Shown: piece by piece, positions 1 through 8,159 of the stretch
Position numbering within the stretch: position 1 is the stretch's first letter
Layout: every line of letters starts with the position of its first letter
DNA from: Nocardia seriolae NBRC 15557
Lineage (GTDB): Bacteria > Actinomycetota > Actinomycetes > Mycobacteriales > Mycobacteriaceae
Direction of reading: 5' to 3'
Length of the DNA: 64,000 nucleotides
Assembly (NCBI RefSeq): GCF_007990715.1
Contig: NZ_BJWY01000021.1
Location: 1-64,000, forward strand
The notes under the pieces: model-generated
Database searches by the model: none
What the model saw: only the letters and a program-made list of their open reading frames with translations
Told to the model about the DNA's origin: nothing
Made by a program: the position numbers and the translations under genes

Positions 1-306
1 GGCGATCGACTCCTGGGCCTGCTTCTTGGTGCCGACGAAGAGGACGGTGCCGCCGTGGGCAACGGTCTCCTTGACGAACTCGTAGGCCTTGTCGATGTAG
101 GTCAGCGTCTGCTGCAGGTCGATGATGTAGATGCCGTTGCGGTCGGTGAAGATGAACCGCTTCATCTTCGGGTTCCACCGGCGGGTCTGGTGACCGAAGT
201 GCGCGCCGCTGTCGAGCAGCTGCTTCATCTTCGGGTTCCACCGGCGGGTCTGGTGACCGAAGTGCGCGCCGCTGTCGAGCAGCTGCTTCATTGTTACGAC
301 AGCCAT
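1..306 (-). CDS. rpsB: 30S ribosomal protein S2, 5' part, with internal duplication
   Basis: Small-subunit ribosomal protein S2, which joins the 30S particle late and sits at the head/body junction. The reading frame runs off the left edge, so only the first 102 codons are present. The ATG at 306 is preceded by a GGAG six bases upstream. The protein opens [20 protein letters not shown] and continues with the conserved [17 protein letters not shown] and [12 protein letters not shown] blocks, matching actinobacterial S2 closely. Oddity: residues 7-27 are repeated exactly as residues 28-48, so this S2 carries 21 extra residues at its N-terminus, in a family whose N-terminus is otherwise constant. 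The frame stays open. Identity is certain; whether the duplication is real or an assembly error cannot be decided from the sequence alone. Confidence 0.95.
   Translation of the reverse strand, partial: MAVVTMKQLLDSGAHFGHQTRRWNPKMKQLLDSGAHFGHQTRRWNPKMKRFIFTDRNGIYIIDLQQTLTYIDKAYEFVKETVAHGGTVLFVGTKKQAQESIA
159..291. repeat. 63-bp perfect tandem duplication inside rpsB
   Basis: Bases 159-228 and 222-291 are identical, giving two abutting 63-bp units. The heptamer gcttcat occurs at 159-165, 222-228 and 285-291, so the ancestral gene had this heptamer 63 bp apart and replication slippage between the two would produce exactly this structure. The unit length is a multiple of three, so the frame is kept. 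The absence of any mismatch points to a very recent event or an assembly artefact. Confidence 0.95.
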
Positions 307-561
307 GGCTCCGTAACTTCCTCTCGTTGCTGGTTGACACAGGAATCGGCGATCCCTGCCCTGGCGCCCACGGCCACCGGAACCCTCCGAGAAATTCAGG
401 GGGACCAGCCGGCGACACTCACAGTGGGCGCGCGAAGTCGGTTCGCGTTCACGCAAACCGCTGGACCAGTTTACGCAGCCGGGGCGTCAGACTGAAATCG
501 CCCCCTGGGGGTGGGTGATAACCGGGTGACCACGCGCAGGTCAGGGACCTATCGTGGGCTG

Positions 562-748
562 ATGCCGCGGACCGCACGGCTGACGCTGACGCCTCTGCGC
601 GCGAGCGATCGGATTCTGGGCGGTGCGTGAAATCGGCCCCGACGGCCCGGTCATCGGCACCGCGGGCCTACGGCGACTCGACGGTGGACCCGAACTGGCG
701 GTCGTGTCCAGCCTCGACCCCGGGCATCACGCGATTGTGTGGCATTGA
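562..748 (+). pseudogene. remnant of a GNAT-type acetyltransferase
   Basis: Two short frames look like pieces of one GNAT N-acetyltransferase. The first (ATG at 562) reads MPRTARLTLTPLRASD, typical of the N-terminus of this family, and stops at 630. The second frame (from about 623) reads EIGPDGPVIGTAGLRRLDGG, like the central beta strands of the fold, and ends at a TGA at 746-748. The two lie in different frames and the C-terminal acetyl-CoA-binding half is absent. This is inferred from pattern only; a chance resemblance is possible. Confidence 0.4.
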
Positions 749-829
749 CGCTGTTCACAATCGGTCGTGTTATCCACACTCGCCGAAAGCGCTATCGCGC
801 GGGCACATTCGAGCGCGCAGGCTTACGGC

Positions 830-1351
830 ATGACCACGTCGATCGGACGCCCCGCCGCACTGTCGGTCTGTGTGCACGCCGTGCTGTGCACCGTCGTGTC
901 GGCCGCGCCGGGAACGGCGGCGCCGATCGGCGACTTCGATTGGCCGCTATCGCCCCGGCCGGCCGTGGCGCGCCCCTTCGACAACCCGGAGTTCGACTGG
1001 CTGCCCGACCATCGCGGCGTCGATCTGGCCGGCGATGCGGGGCAATCCGTGCTCGCCGCCGGTGACGGCACGGTCGTCTTCACCGGGTCCGTCGCAGGCA
1101 AGCCGGTCATCTCACTGGATCACCCCGGCGGCCTGCGCACCACCTACGAGCCGGTTGCCGCCTCGGTCCCGGTGGGCCGCAGGGTAATTCGCGGTTCCCC
1201 CATCGGCACCGTGGAACCGGGCCACCGCCCCTGCTCGCCCTGCCTGCACTGGGGCGTCCGCCGCGACCGCGAATACCTCGATCCGCTCGGCCTGATCCGC
1301 CACACACCCATCCGACTGAAGCCCCTGGCCCCGGAGTCCCCTCATGCCTGA
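830..1351 (+). CDS. secreted M23-family peptidase-like protein
   Basis: 173-residue exported protein of the LysM/peptidase M23 type; members are zinc endopeptidases or inactive relatives acting on peptidoglycan. A signal peptide with an AAPGTAAP cleavage region occupies about residues 1-31. The first zinc-ligand motif HRGVD is at residues 61-65, and PCLHWGV places the third ligand at H140. Where active members have HxH, this protein has Cys138-Leu-His140, so the usual first His is a Cys. The ATG at 830 was chosen because the longer frame upstream has no signal-like start. It sits divergent from rpsB, as Rv2891 does in M. tuberculosis, which supports orthology. Catalytic competence is uncertain. 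Confidence 0.85.
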   Translation: MTTSIGRPAALSVCVHAVLCTVVSAAPGTAAPIGDFDWPLSPRPAVARPFDNPEFDWLPDHRGVDLAGDAGQSVLAAGDGTVVFTGSVAGKPVISLDHPGGLRTTYEPVAASVPVGRRVIRGSPIGTVEPGHRPCSPCLHWGVRRDREYLDPLGLIRHTPIRLKPLAPESPHA

Positions 1352-1511
1352 ATTCCAGATCCAACCCCTGATATCTGAAGCCCACCCACACCTGGTGCCC
1401 AATGCTCCCCGCCCCCTGGTACCCGATGGTCGATCACCCCGGGTAGGCGATGCTCGAACGCGAGACCACGCTCACGTCGCGACGCCTGCCACGCCCGGCG
1501 AGGATGGAGCC

Positions 1512-2027
1512 ATGCCGGAGCAGCCCGCCACCGTTCCCTTCACCTACGCCGACGTCGGCGGCACCGCGGGCGACTTCCCGCCCGGTTACGACCATTTCCG
1601 GCTGCGCCTCCGAATCGGTTCCGGGAGAGCGCTGTTCGAGCAAGCTGCCGAGCACATCCGCACCTACGGCATCCAACGCGACACCGGCATCTTTCTGCAC
1701 GCCACCACCCCCACCCTCGAACCCGGCACGGAACTCACCGTCCGCCTGCACCTGGGCCCATTCGGCGTGAACGCCCCCTGCCGAGTCGTCTACGTCCTCG
1801 ACGACCCCGACCGACGCGGTTTCGCCTACGGCACCCTGTCGGGCCACCCGGAAATCGGCGAAGAACTATTCGCAGTGGAATACGACCCCACCGATGATTC
1901 CGTCTACGGCGTCATCGCCGCCTTCTCCCGCCCAGGCGCCTGGTACACCCGCCTCGGCGCCCCGATCGTCCGCCTGATCCAACGCTGGTTCGCCCACCGC
2001 TACATAGACACCCTCCGCCCGCGCTGA
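1512..2027 (+). CDS. DUF1990 family protein
   Basis: 171-residue cytoplasmic protein of the DUF1990 family, function unknown. The family pattern is clear: PFTYADVG at the start, a GY/GxG segment, PCRVVYVL in the middle, then the hallmark YGTLSGHPEIGEELF and a C-terminal FSRPGAWYTRLGAPIVRLIQ. The ATG at 1512 follows a GGAT-rich stretch and begins exactly where family homology begins; upstream codons in the same frame look non-coding. It lies 160 bp downstream of the M23 gene on the same strand and could be read with it. No signal peptide or membrane segment is seen. Confidence 0.85.
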   Translation: MPEQPATVPFTYADVGGTAGDFPPGYDHFRLRLRIGSGRALFEQAAEHIRTYGIQRDTGIFLHATTPTLEPGTELTVRLHLGPFGVNAPCRVVYVLDDPDRRGFAYGTLSGHPEIGEELFAVEYDPTDDSVYGVIAAFSRPGAWYTRLGAPIVRLIQRWFAHRYIDTLRPR

Positions 2028-2249
2028 CCCCACCCGCCGACATCGGACTCCGCCTGGCGAAATGTGTTCCGCGAAGCCGAGATACGCGCGGAACCGATAT
2101 CACCGCCCCGAAGTCCGGCGGCGGATGACGTCCCGCACGCCCGCGCGGAATTCAGCGAGCACGGTCGACTCGGAGGTCGCCTGCGCGCGCAATTCGCTGA
2201 AACGACCGCCCCATCGTCGGTGCGCTGCGGCGGGGTGGATCGCGGGCGA

Positions 2250-2612
2250 TCAGGACTCGAAGTGGATGGCCAGTACTGCGGCTTCGGCGCGGAGGGATTC
2301 GGCGCGGTCGGCTCCGCCGGACAGGGCATCGTATTCCTCTGCGGCGCGGCGGCGTTCGTCGATTTCGGTACGGACGATGGCTTCGATGTCGGCCTCGGTG
2401 AGTGCATGGCGGGCACGTTCGGCAGCACCCGGGCCGACGGCGCTGGTCTCGATGGCACCGGCACGAACGTCGGTGCCATCGACGGCTTCGGCGTTGTCGA
2501 TGGCGCCCAGGGCCGAGCGCAGGGCCGCGATGGCGGGGCGGTCGCGTTGCTTCATGGCTGCGGGGAGGGCGGCGCGCAGACGGTCACGGAGGGGCGCGGG
2601 GTCGGTGGTCAT
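2250..2612 (-). CDS. GatB/YqeY domain protein
   Basis: 120-residue protein related to the tail domain of the GatB subunit of Asp/Glu-tRNA amidotransferase. It starts LRDRLRAALPAAMKQRDRPA and continues with the conserved IAALRSALGAIDNAEAV helix and ALTEADIEAIVRTEIDERRR, ending within a helical segment as family members do. Stand-alone YqeY proteins have no agreed biochemical role. It is monocistronic here. About 220 bp separate it from DUF1990; that gap holds a minus-strand frame with protein-like composition (near 2120-2225) but no start codon, and I could not identify it. Confidence 0.85.
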   Translation of the reverse strand: MTTDPAPLRDRLRAALPAAMKQRDRPAIAALRSALGAIDNAEAVDGTDVRAGAIETSAVGPGAAERARHALTEADIEAIVRTEIDERRRAAEEYDALSGGADRAESLRAEAAVLAIHFES

Positions 2613-2783
2613 GATCGGGACGGTACGGCGGCAAACCGCTGGCGTCGATCATTTTTCGCAGCCGATCACCGCCAGACACATCGCCGCGCCTCGTGCTGCC
2701 GCTCATGACCCGCGACGGGTCCGTGCGGCGCACCTACGAGTGGCGCGTCGACCGGTCCGAGCGGGTCAGCTGAAGTGGGTGGC

Positions 2784-3545
2784 CTAAACCACTGCGGGAG
2801 CGGCCTTCTCGCGCTCGGCGAGCTCGGACTTCCAGCGGCGGAAGCCCTCCTCGGTGCGGCCGCGCCGCCAGTAGCCGGAGATGGAGGCCCACTCGGCGGG
2901 GACGCCGCGTTCCTTGCGGACGTAGGGGCGCAGGTCGTGCATGACGGCCTGCGCCTCGCCGTGGATGAAGACGTGCGCCCGGCCGTCGCGCCAGGGCGCG
3001 GACCGGACGGCGGCGGCCAGCCGCTGCCCCGGTTCGGCCGCGCCGCGGTGAATCCAGGTGAGCTCCACGCCTTCCGGGTGAACGAAGGCGAGTTCGTCGG
3101 CGGGACCCGTGACCTCCACGAACACCCCGCCCACGGCATCGGCGGGCAGGGCGGCGCAGGCTGCGGCAATGGCCGGGAGCGCGGATTCGTCGCCGGCCAG
3201 CAGGTGCCAGTCGGCGTCGGCGCGCGGCGCGTACGCGCCACCGGGGCCCATCAGCTCGATGGTGTCGCCGGGTTCGGCCGCTGCGGCCCACGGACCGGCC
3301 ACGCCCTCGTCGCCGTGATGGACGAAATCGATGGCGAACTCCTGCGCCGCCGGGTCCACTTCGCGCACGGTGTAGGTGCGCATGGTCTCGCCGTCCACGC
3401 CCGGGAACACGAGCTTGACGTAGGCGTCGGTGAAGTCGTTGGGCCGGAAGGACTCGAAACCCGGACCGCCGAGCCGAACCCGGATGAGGTGGTCGGACAG
3501 CCGGATCGTGTTCTGGACCACCAGTTTCGTGCGTGTGCGTGCCAA
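2784..3545 (-). CDS. viuB: siderophore-interacting FAD-binding reductase
   Basis: 253-residue flavoprotein of the siderophore-interacting protein family, which releases iron by reducing ferric siderophores in the cytoplasm. The FAD-binding barrel carries the family motif RTYTVRE around residue 61, followed by the SIP domain with AGDESALPAI and the C-terminal SGYWRRGRTEEGFRRWK. The start is a TTG at 3545, chosen because GGAGG lies seven bases upstream and no ATG or GTG fits. It corresponds to Rv2895c in position. An IdeR-type box overlaps the promoter region just upstream, so repression by iron is expected. Confidence 0.92.
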   Translation of the reverse strand: MARTRTKLVVQNTIRLSDHLIRVRLGGPGFESFRPNDFTDAYVKLVFPGVDGETMRTYTVREVDPAAQEFAIDFVHHGDEGVAGPWAAAAEPGDTIELMGPGGAYAPRADADWHLLAGDESALPAIAAACAALPADAVGGVFVEVTGPADELAFVHPEGVELTWIHRGAAEPGQRLAAAVRSAPWRDGRAHVFIHGEAQAVMHDLRPYVRKERGVPAEWASISGYWRRGRTEEGFRRWKSELAEREKAAPAVV

Positions 3546-3556
3546 GGGACTACCTC

Positions 3557-3575
3557 CAATATTAGGCTTACCTAA
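3557..3575. promoter_or_regulatory. IdeR/DtxR iron box upstream of viuB
   Basis: The 19 bases caatattaggcttacctaa match the IdeR consensus TWAGGTWAGSCTWACCTWA at 16 of 19 positions, with the right half (AGGCTTACCTAA) perfect. It lies 12 bp upstream of the TTG start, overlapping the SD-to-promoter region, which is the usual arrangement for an iron-repressed siderophore gene. The match was made by eye. Confidence 0.8.
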
Positions 3576-3630
3576 GCGACGCTAGCACGAACTCCGATAG
3601 ATCGTCGATACAAATTCAATATGCCATTGA

Positions 3631-4422
3631 TCATGAAATTCCGGCAATGAGAGAAGCCAGCGCCGCGGCCAGGCGATCCATTCCCGGACCGGGCGGCCCA
3701 CCGGGCTCGGTCATGTAGGTATCGCGGCGGATCTCCACCATCAGCGCGGCGACCCGCGGCTCGCTGTCGTAGAAGTCCAGTGGCACGTAGGTTCCCGCGA
3801 ACGGGCTGTTGACCCCGACGCCACCGAACTCGACGAAGGCTCCCGCGGCGCGGGTGAGCAGTTCGGGGGGTGTGTGAAAGGCGTCCGCGCCCAGGCAGAT
3901 CGGTGGGCGGGGGCCATCGCCGTGCAGTTCGTAGGGCAGGGGCCGGGTCGGGTAGGAGTGCACGTCGATGATCACGACGCGGCCGACCGCGGCGAGCCGG
4001 TCGGCGACCAGCGCCGCCATGGCCCGCGCGTAGGGGTGGAAGTAGTGGTCCAGCAAGGGATTCGGATCGAAGTCCGGGGCGCGTAAGGGCTTCCGATCCG
4101 TGGTGGCGGTGTACACCGCGCCCATGCCGACCGCGCACATCTCCTCCCGCTCGTCCGGGAAGCGCTCGGGATCGACGACCAGCCGCGACAGGCGGTTCAG
4201 GAACCGCCACGGACGCATCGGCGCGAGATCCGCCGCCAGTTCGGCCAGCCGGGCGGTGTGGGCGTCGGTGATGGCGTCGAGTTCACCGTCGAGAGCCCGG
4301 GCGTCGAGCAGCAGGTCCGCCCGTACGGCGTCCGGAATCGTGCGCGCGGAGTGCGGGACGTGCAGCACCACCGGCGAGTCGGCGGCGCCCGGTAGTAGTT
4401 CGACCGACTCGGGAATGAACAT
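3631..4422 (-). CDS. N-formylglutamate amidohydrolase family protein
   Basis: 263-residue zinc hydrolase of the FGase family (HutG-like deformylases). Family motifs are visible: VVLHVPHSARTIP near the N-terminus, SRLVVDPERFPDE in the middle, IIDVHSYPTRPLPYE with likely metal ligands, and the C-terminal VEIRRDTYM. The ATG at 4422 opens MFIPESVELL; the longer frame upstream overlaps xerC and is unlikely. It starts 20 bp after the xerC stop and probably shares its transcript. No hut genes are nearby, so its real substrate may be another N-formyl compound. Confidence 0.85.
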   Translation of the reverse strand: MFIPESVELLPGAADSPVVLHVPHSARTIPDAVRADLLLDARALDGELDAITDAHTARLAELAADLAPMRPWRFLNRLSRLVVDPERFPDEREEMCAVGMGAVYTATTDRKPLRAPDFDPNPLLDHYFHPYARAMAALVADRLAAVGRVVIIDVHSYPTRPLPYELHGDGPRPPICLGADAFHTPPELLTRAAGAFVEFGGVGVNSPFAGTYVPLDFYDSEPRVAALMVEIRRDTYMTEPGGPPGPGMDRLAAALASLIAGIS

Positions 4423-4441
4423 GAGCTTCAGACCTTCGGAT

Positions 4442-5365
4442 TCAGGCGCGCGGATGGGCTTGGTCGTGCACCTTCTTGAGCCGGTCGATGGACACGTGCG
4501 TGTAGAGCTGAGTGGTCGCCATGCTCGCGTGGCCCAGGATCTCCTGCACCACCCGCAGATCCGCCCCGCCCTCGAGCAGGTGGGTGGCGGCGGTGTGCCG
4601 GAATCCGTGCGGCCCCATGTCCGGTGCCCCGGGAATCGCGGAAACCACCTCGTGCACAACCGTTCTGGCCTGCCGCTGATCGATCCGCCGCCCCCGCCGC
4701 CCCAGCAACAACGCCCGCTCCGACTCCGGCGTGGCCAGCGCCGACCGCCCGAATCGCAACCACGCATCGAGGGCCTGCTCGGCGGGTCCCCCGAACGGCA
4801 CCGCCCGCTCCTTGTTCCCCTTGCCCAGCACCCGCACCAGCCGCCGCTCCCGATCCACATCCTCGATGTCGAGCCCGCACAGCTCGCTCACCCGAATCCC
4901 CGTGGCATACAACATCTCCACGATCAACCGATCCCGCAGCGCCATCGGATCCCGCTGCGCCGCCCCGGATTCCGCCGCCTCCATGGCCGCCCGCGCCTGC
5001 GCCTTCCCCAGCACCGACGGCAACACCCGGTGCGCCCGCGCCGATCCCAGCCGCGGCCCGGGATCCACCGTCAGTCGCCCGGTGTGCGTCAGCCACGCGG
5101 TGAAGGTGCGCGCCGACGACGCCCGTCGAGCCATCGTGGTCCGCGCCGCTCCCCCGGCCGCCTGCGCCGCCAGCCACGACCGCAGCAGCGCCAGATCCAC
5201 TTCCCCCACACCGGAATCCACGGCCCGGTTCAGCAGATGCTCCAACAACGCGCGCGCATCGCCCACATAGGCCCGCACCGTGTGCGCCGATCTGTTCCGC
5301 CCCAACCGCAAATGCCGCCCGTACTCGGCCAGCAATGCCTCCAAATCCTCGGGCAGCTCACTCAT
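4442..5365 (-). CDS. xerC: tyrosine recombinase XerC
   Basis: 307-residue site-specific recombinase that resolves chromosome dimers at dif together with XerD. It has an N-terminal SAM-like DNA-binding domain (about residues 1-110) and the catalytic domain with Arg158 (ATGIRVSEL), the HxxR box His253-Arg256 (HGFRHT), His279 (GHASM) and nucleophile Tyr288 (LYTHV). Lys in VLGKGNKER is the conserved beta-hairpin lysine. All catalytic residues are present. The ATG at 5365 starts [12 protein letters not shown]. Orthologous in position to Rv2894c. Confidence 0.95.
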   Translation of the reverse strand: MSELPEDLEALLAEYGRHLRLGRNRSAHTVRAYVGDARALLEHLLNRAVDSGVGEVDLALLRSWLAAQAAGGAARTTMARRASSARTFTAWLTHTGRLTVDPGPRLGSARAHRVLPSVLGKAQARAAMEAAESGAAQRDPMALRDRLIVEMLYATGIRVSELCGLDIEDVDRERRLVRVLGKGNKERAVPFGGPAEQALDAWLRFGRSALATPESERALLLGRRGRRIDQRQARTVVHEVVSAIPGAPDMGPHGFRHTAATHLLEGGADLRVVQEILGHASMATTQLYTHVSIDRLKKVHDQAHPRA

Positions 5366-5512
5366 TCCCCCACGCTGTCCCGAATTCCACCGGATGGCAA
5401 GCGCCCTCGCCGACGCCGACGGCGGTCCGGCCCCGACACCGGCGACGGTCCAGCCCCGAAACCGCAGCAGCCCAGCTCCGATTTCAGCAGCAGTCCAACC
5501 CCCGATCCCGGC

Positions 5513-5712
5513 GCGGTCCAGCCCTGAATCAGCAGCGGTCCAGCCGCAAGATCGGCGGTCCTGCCCTGAACCAGCAGCCGCCCGGCCACAATGCCGGCGG
5601 TCCAGCTCTGAATCAGGGGCCCGGCCGCGATACCGGCGGTCCAGCCCTGAGCCAGGGGCCCGGCCGCGATACCGGCGGTCCAGCCCTGAGCCAGGGGCCC
5701 GGCCGCGATACC
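5513..5712. repeat. 39-bp minisatellite between xerC and the FadR-type regulator
   Basis: Three units of 39 bp stand at 5596-5634, 5635-5673 and 5674-5712; the last two are identical and the first differs at three positions. The core is ggcggtccagccctgagcca followed by a GC-rich half. More decayed copies, each beginning gcggtcc, extend left from about 5513 and perhaps to 5425. Because 39 is a multiple of three, all six frames stay largely open, which creates long spurious frames over the roughly 420-bp gene-free gap (5366-5784). No coding function is supported. Confidence 0.85.
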
Positions 5713-5784
5713 GGCAGTGGTCCGGCCTCGAATCCGCGGCGGTCCAGGTTTCGATCGCGGCGGCGGTCCGGCGGGGCCGCGGTG

Positions 5785-6462
5785 TCAGCCGTCGATGCGG
5801 GCGAGGGTTTCGGCGACTCGTTCCAGATGCTCGGTCATGGCCTGGCGTGCCGCTTCGGGCGAGCGGGCCTGGATGGCGCGCACGATCGCCTCGTGTTCGC
5901 GGTCGGAGTCGGCGCGGCGGTCCTGGGTCAGGTTGAGGAATTCCGACTGCACGTCGAGGGCGCGACGGGTGTCGGCGACCATCGAGGTCAGCATCTTGTT
6001 CCCGCTCGCCGCCGCGATGGCGGTGTGCAGTTCGCCGTCGTGGCGGACCCATTCGCGGGCGTCGGTGGTGGCGGCCAGCTTGTCCAGCAGGGTGAACAGC
6101 TCTTGCAGCTGCTCGGGCGTGCGGCGCTCGGCGGCGAAACCGGCGGCCGGAATCTCCACCAGGCGGCGGGCCTCGATCAGGTCCCCGGCCTCGATGCCGG
6201 CGAAGGTCAGGCGCGCGTTCTCCTTGGCGGAAATGACGCAAGTGCCTCGGCCGGTGTGTGTTTCGGTGAGGCCGAGAATGGCGCAGGCGTGCAGGGCCTC
6301 ACGCACCACCGGGCGGCTCACCCCGAATTCCTTGGCCAGGGCGATCTCACCGGGCATGCGGTCACCGACCGCGTACTCACCGCTGGCGATCAGGCTCTTG
6401 AGTCGACGAAAGACCGCCTCGGTAGCGCCGATGCGCTGTACCCGTCCTTCTTCGACCGTCAC
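5785..6462 (-). CDS. GntR-family (FadR/FCD) transcriptional regulator
   Basis: 225-residue regulator with an N-terminal winged helix ([20 protein letters not shown], about residues 34-53) and a C-terminal all-helical FCD ligand domain containing the metal-binding style residues [14 protein letters not shown] and [11 protein letters not shown]. Start taken as the GTG at 6462, giving [18 protein letters not shown]; no good SD is seen, and a longer form is possible. It is divergent from the asparagine operon and is the obvious candidate for its control, probably sensing Asn, Asp or a downstream acid. That assignment is from context. Confidence 0.85.
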   Translation of the reverse strand: MTVEEGRVQRIGATEAVFRRLKSLIASGEYAVGDRMPGEIALAKEFGVSRPVVREALHACAILGLTETHTGRGTCVISAKENARLTFAGIEAGDLIEARRLVEIPAAGFAAERRTPEQLQELFTLLDKLAATTDAREWVRHDGELHTAIAAASGNKMLTSMVADTRRALDVQSEFLNLTQDRRADSDREHEAIVRAIQARSPEAARQAMTEHLERVAETLARIDG

Positions 6463-6572
6463 GCGACCAGTATGGGCGACGCCGTTCGAGCCGCGCAAAA
6501 CGCTCACGCGGGCGGTGCGCGGGGTGACCCGGCAGGCCATTGACACCGGGTGTGACGCCAATTACGGTTCAC

Positions 6573-6583
6573 CTGTCTTACAG
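6573..6583. promoter_or_regulatory. candidate FadR-type operator ahead of ansP
   Basis: ctgtcttacag is a perfect inverted repeat (CTGT-ctt-ACAG) that fits the TNGTNNNACNA pattern typical of FadR-subfamily GntR regulators. It lies 71 bp before the permease ATG and 111 bp from the regulator start, in the shared control region. A further gacagcc copy follows at once. Binding is inferred. Confidence 0.55.
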
Positions 6584-6653
6584 CCTGACAGCCTTACTGC
6601 CTGAGCGCTTCCCCCGCTCGCGGAGGCTGGATCCGGCCCGAGGAAGGTTTCCC

Positions 6654-8159
6654 ATGCAGCTCGACCAGCCGCCGTCCGCGGCGCACACAATCACCCCGGC
6701 GGGTCCGTCCGAGCCCTCGGGGCCGTCGGATCCGTCCGAGCGGATCGACGCCGGTGATCTCGGCTATCAGAAGCAGCTGCGCAAGCGGCACATGCGGATG
6801 ATCGCCATCGGCGGATCCATCGGCACCGGCCTGTTCCTGGGCGCCAGCGGCCGGATGGCGCTGGCCGGCCCGTCGCTGGCCATCGTCTACATCGTCTGCG
6901 GCGTCTTCACCTTCATGGTGGTGCGGGCGCTCGGCGAGCTGGTCATGTACCGGCCCTCGTCCGGGGCGTTCGTCTCCTACGCCCGCGAGTTCCTCGGCGA
7001 GTGCGGCGCCTACTCGGTGGGATGGCTGTATTTCCTGAACTGGTCCACGACCCTGGTGGCCGACATCACCGCGGTCGCGCTCTACGCGCACTACTGGTCG
7101 TTCTTCGTGCCGGTGCCGCAGTGGGTGCTCGCGCTGGTCGCCCTGGCCGTGGTGGTCGGGCTGAATGTGGTGTCGGTCAAGCTGTTCGGTGAGCTGGAGT
7201 TCTGGTTCGCGCTCGTCAAGGTCGGCACCATCGTCGTGTTCATGCTGGTGGCCATCGGGTTCATCGTCTCCGGCACCGGTATCGACGGGCACACCCCGGG
7301 CCTGTCCACCATCACCGACAACGGCGGCATCTTCCCGCGCGGGCTGGCCCCGATGCTGACCATCGCCCTGGGCGTGGTGTTCGCCTTCGGCGGCACCGAG
7401 ATGATCGGCGTGGCCGCGGGCGAATCCGACAATCCGCGGGCCGTGGTGCCCAAGGCGGTCAACTCCATCATGTGGCGGATCGTGCTGTTCTACGCCGGGT
7501 CGGTGGTGCTGTTCACGCTGCTGCTGCCGTGGACCTCCTACTCCGCCGGGGAGAGCCCGTTCGTCACGGTCATGGGCAAGATCGGCGTTCCGCACGCCGG
7601 TGACGTCATGAACCTGGTGGTGCTGACCGCCGCCATGTCCAGCCTCAACGCGGGCCTGTACGCGACCGGCCGCACACTGCGATCGATGGCGGTGGCCGGG
7701 ACCGCGCCGCGGTTCGCCGCACGCATGAACCGCCGGGGTGTGCCCTACGGCGGCATCCTGATCACCAGCGCGGTCGGCATCGTGGGCGTGGTGCTGAATC
7801 TGGTGGTGCCCGAGAAGGCCTTCGAGATCGTGCTGAACCTGGCCGGACTGGGCATTGTCGGCACCTGGGCGTCGATCATGATCTGCCACTGGGTCTTCGT
7901 GCGCCGCGCCGAGCGGGGCGAGTACACGCGACCGGAGTTCCGGCTGCCCAACGCGCCGGTGCTCAATGTCCTCACCCTCGGCTTCCTGGCCGCGGTCGTG
8001 GTGCTGATGTTCTTCGACGCCGAGATCGGGCGCATCACCCTGGTGGTGTTCCTCGGCGTGGTCGCGGCCATGGTGGCGGGCTGGTACCGGGTGCGCGGGC
8101 GACTGAATTCCGACGTGCTCGCACCGGCCGCTGCCCCGGAGGGGCGGTCCGCGCTATGA
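6654..8159 (+). CDS. ansP: amino acid permease, probable L-asparagine permease
   Basis: 501-residue APC-superfamily transporter with about 12 membrane helices. After a Pro/Ser-rich N-terminal tail, the QKQLRKRHMRMIAIGGSIGT segment is the amino acid permease signature, followed by GTGLFLGASG. The ATG at 6654 has AGGAAGG eight bases upstream; an earlier frame start would lie inside the control region. The downstream gene overlaps by four bases (ATGA) and is an asparaginase, so asparagine uptake is the best guess; the family as a whole imports various amino acids with protons. Confidence 0.88.
   Translation: MQLDQPPSAAHTITPAGPSEPSGPSDPSERIDAGDLGYQKQLRKRHMRMIAIGGSIGTGLFLGASGRMALAGPSLAIVYIVCGVFTFMVVRALGELVMYRPSSGAFVSYAREFLGECGAYSVGWLYFLNWSTTLVADITAVALYAHYWSFFVPVPQWVLALVALAVVVGLNVVSVKLFGELEFWFALVKVGTIVVFMLVAIGFIVSGTGIDGHTPGLSTITDNGGIFPRGLAPMLTIALGVVFAFGGTEMIGVAAGESDNPRAVVPKAVNSIMWRIVLFYAGSVVLFTLLLPWTSYSAGESPFVTVMGKIGVPHAGDVMNLVVLTAAMSSLNAGLYATGRTLRSMAVAGTAPRFAARMNRRGVPYGGILITSAVGIVGVVLNLVVPEKAFEIVLNLAGLGIVGTWASIMICHWVFVRRAERGEYTRPEFRLPNAPVLNVLTLGFLAAVVVLMFFDAEIGRITLVVFLGVVAAMVAGWYRVRGRLNSDVLAPAAAPEGRSAL

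Noticed and set aside
2120..2225. Minus-strand protein-like stretch WGGRFSELRAQATSESTV
   Set aside because: No start codon or recognisable family; left unannotated.
5596..5712. Possible CRISPR array
   Set aside because: The units are contiguous with no unique spacers; it is a simple tandem repeat.
4442..6241. Long minus-strand frame extending xerC upstream through the 39-bp repeats
   Set aside because: The extension is low-complexity repeat translation ([13 protein letters not shown] type); XerC homology begins at ATG 5365.
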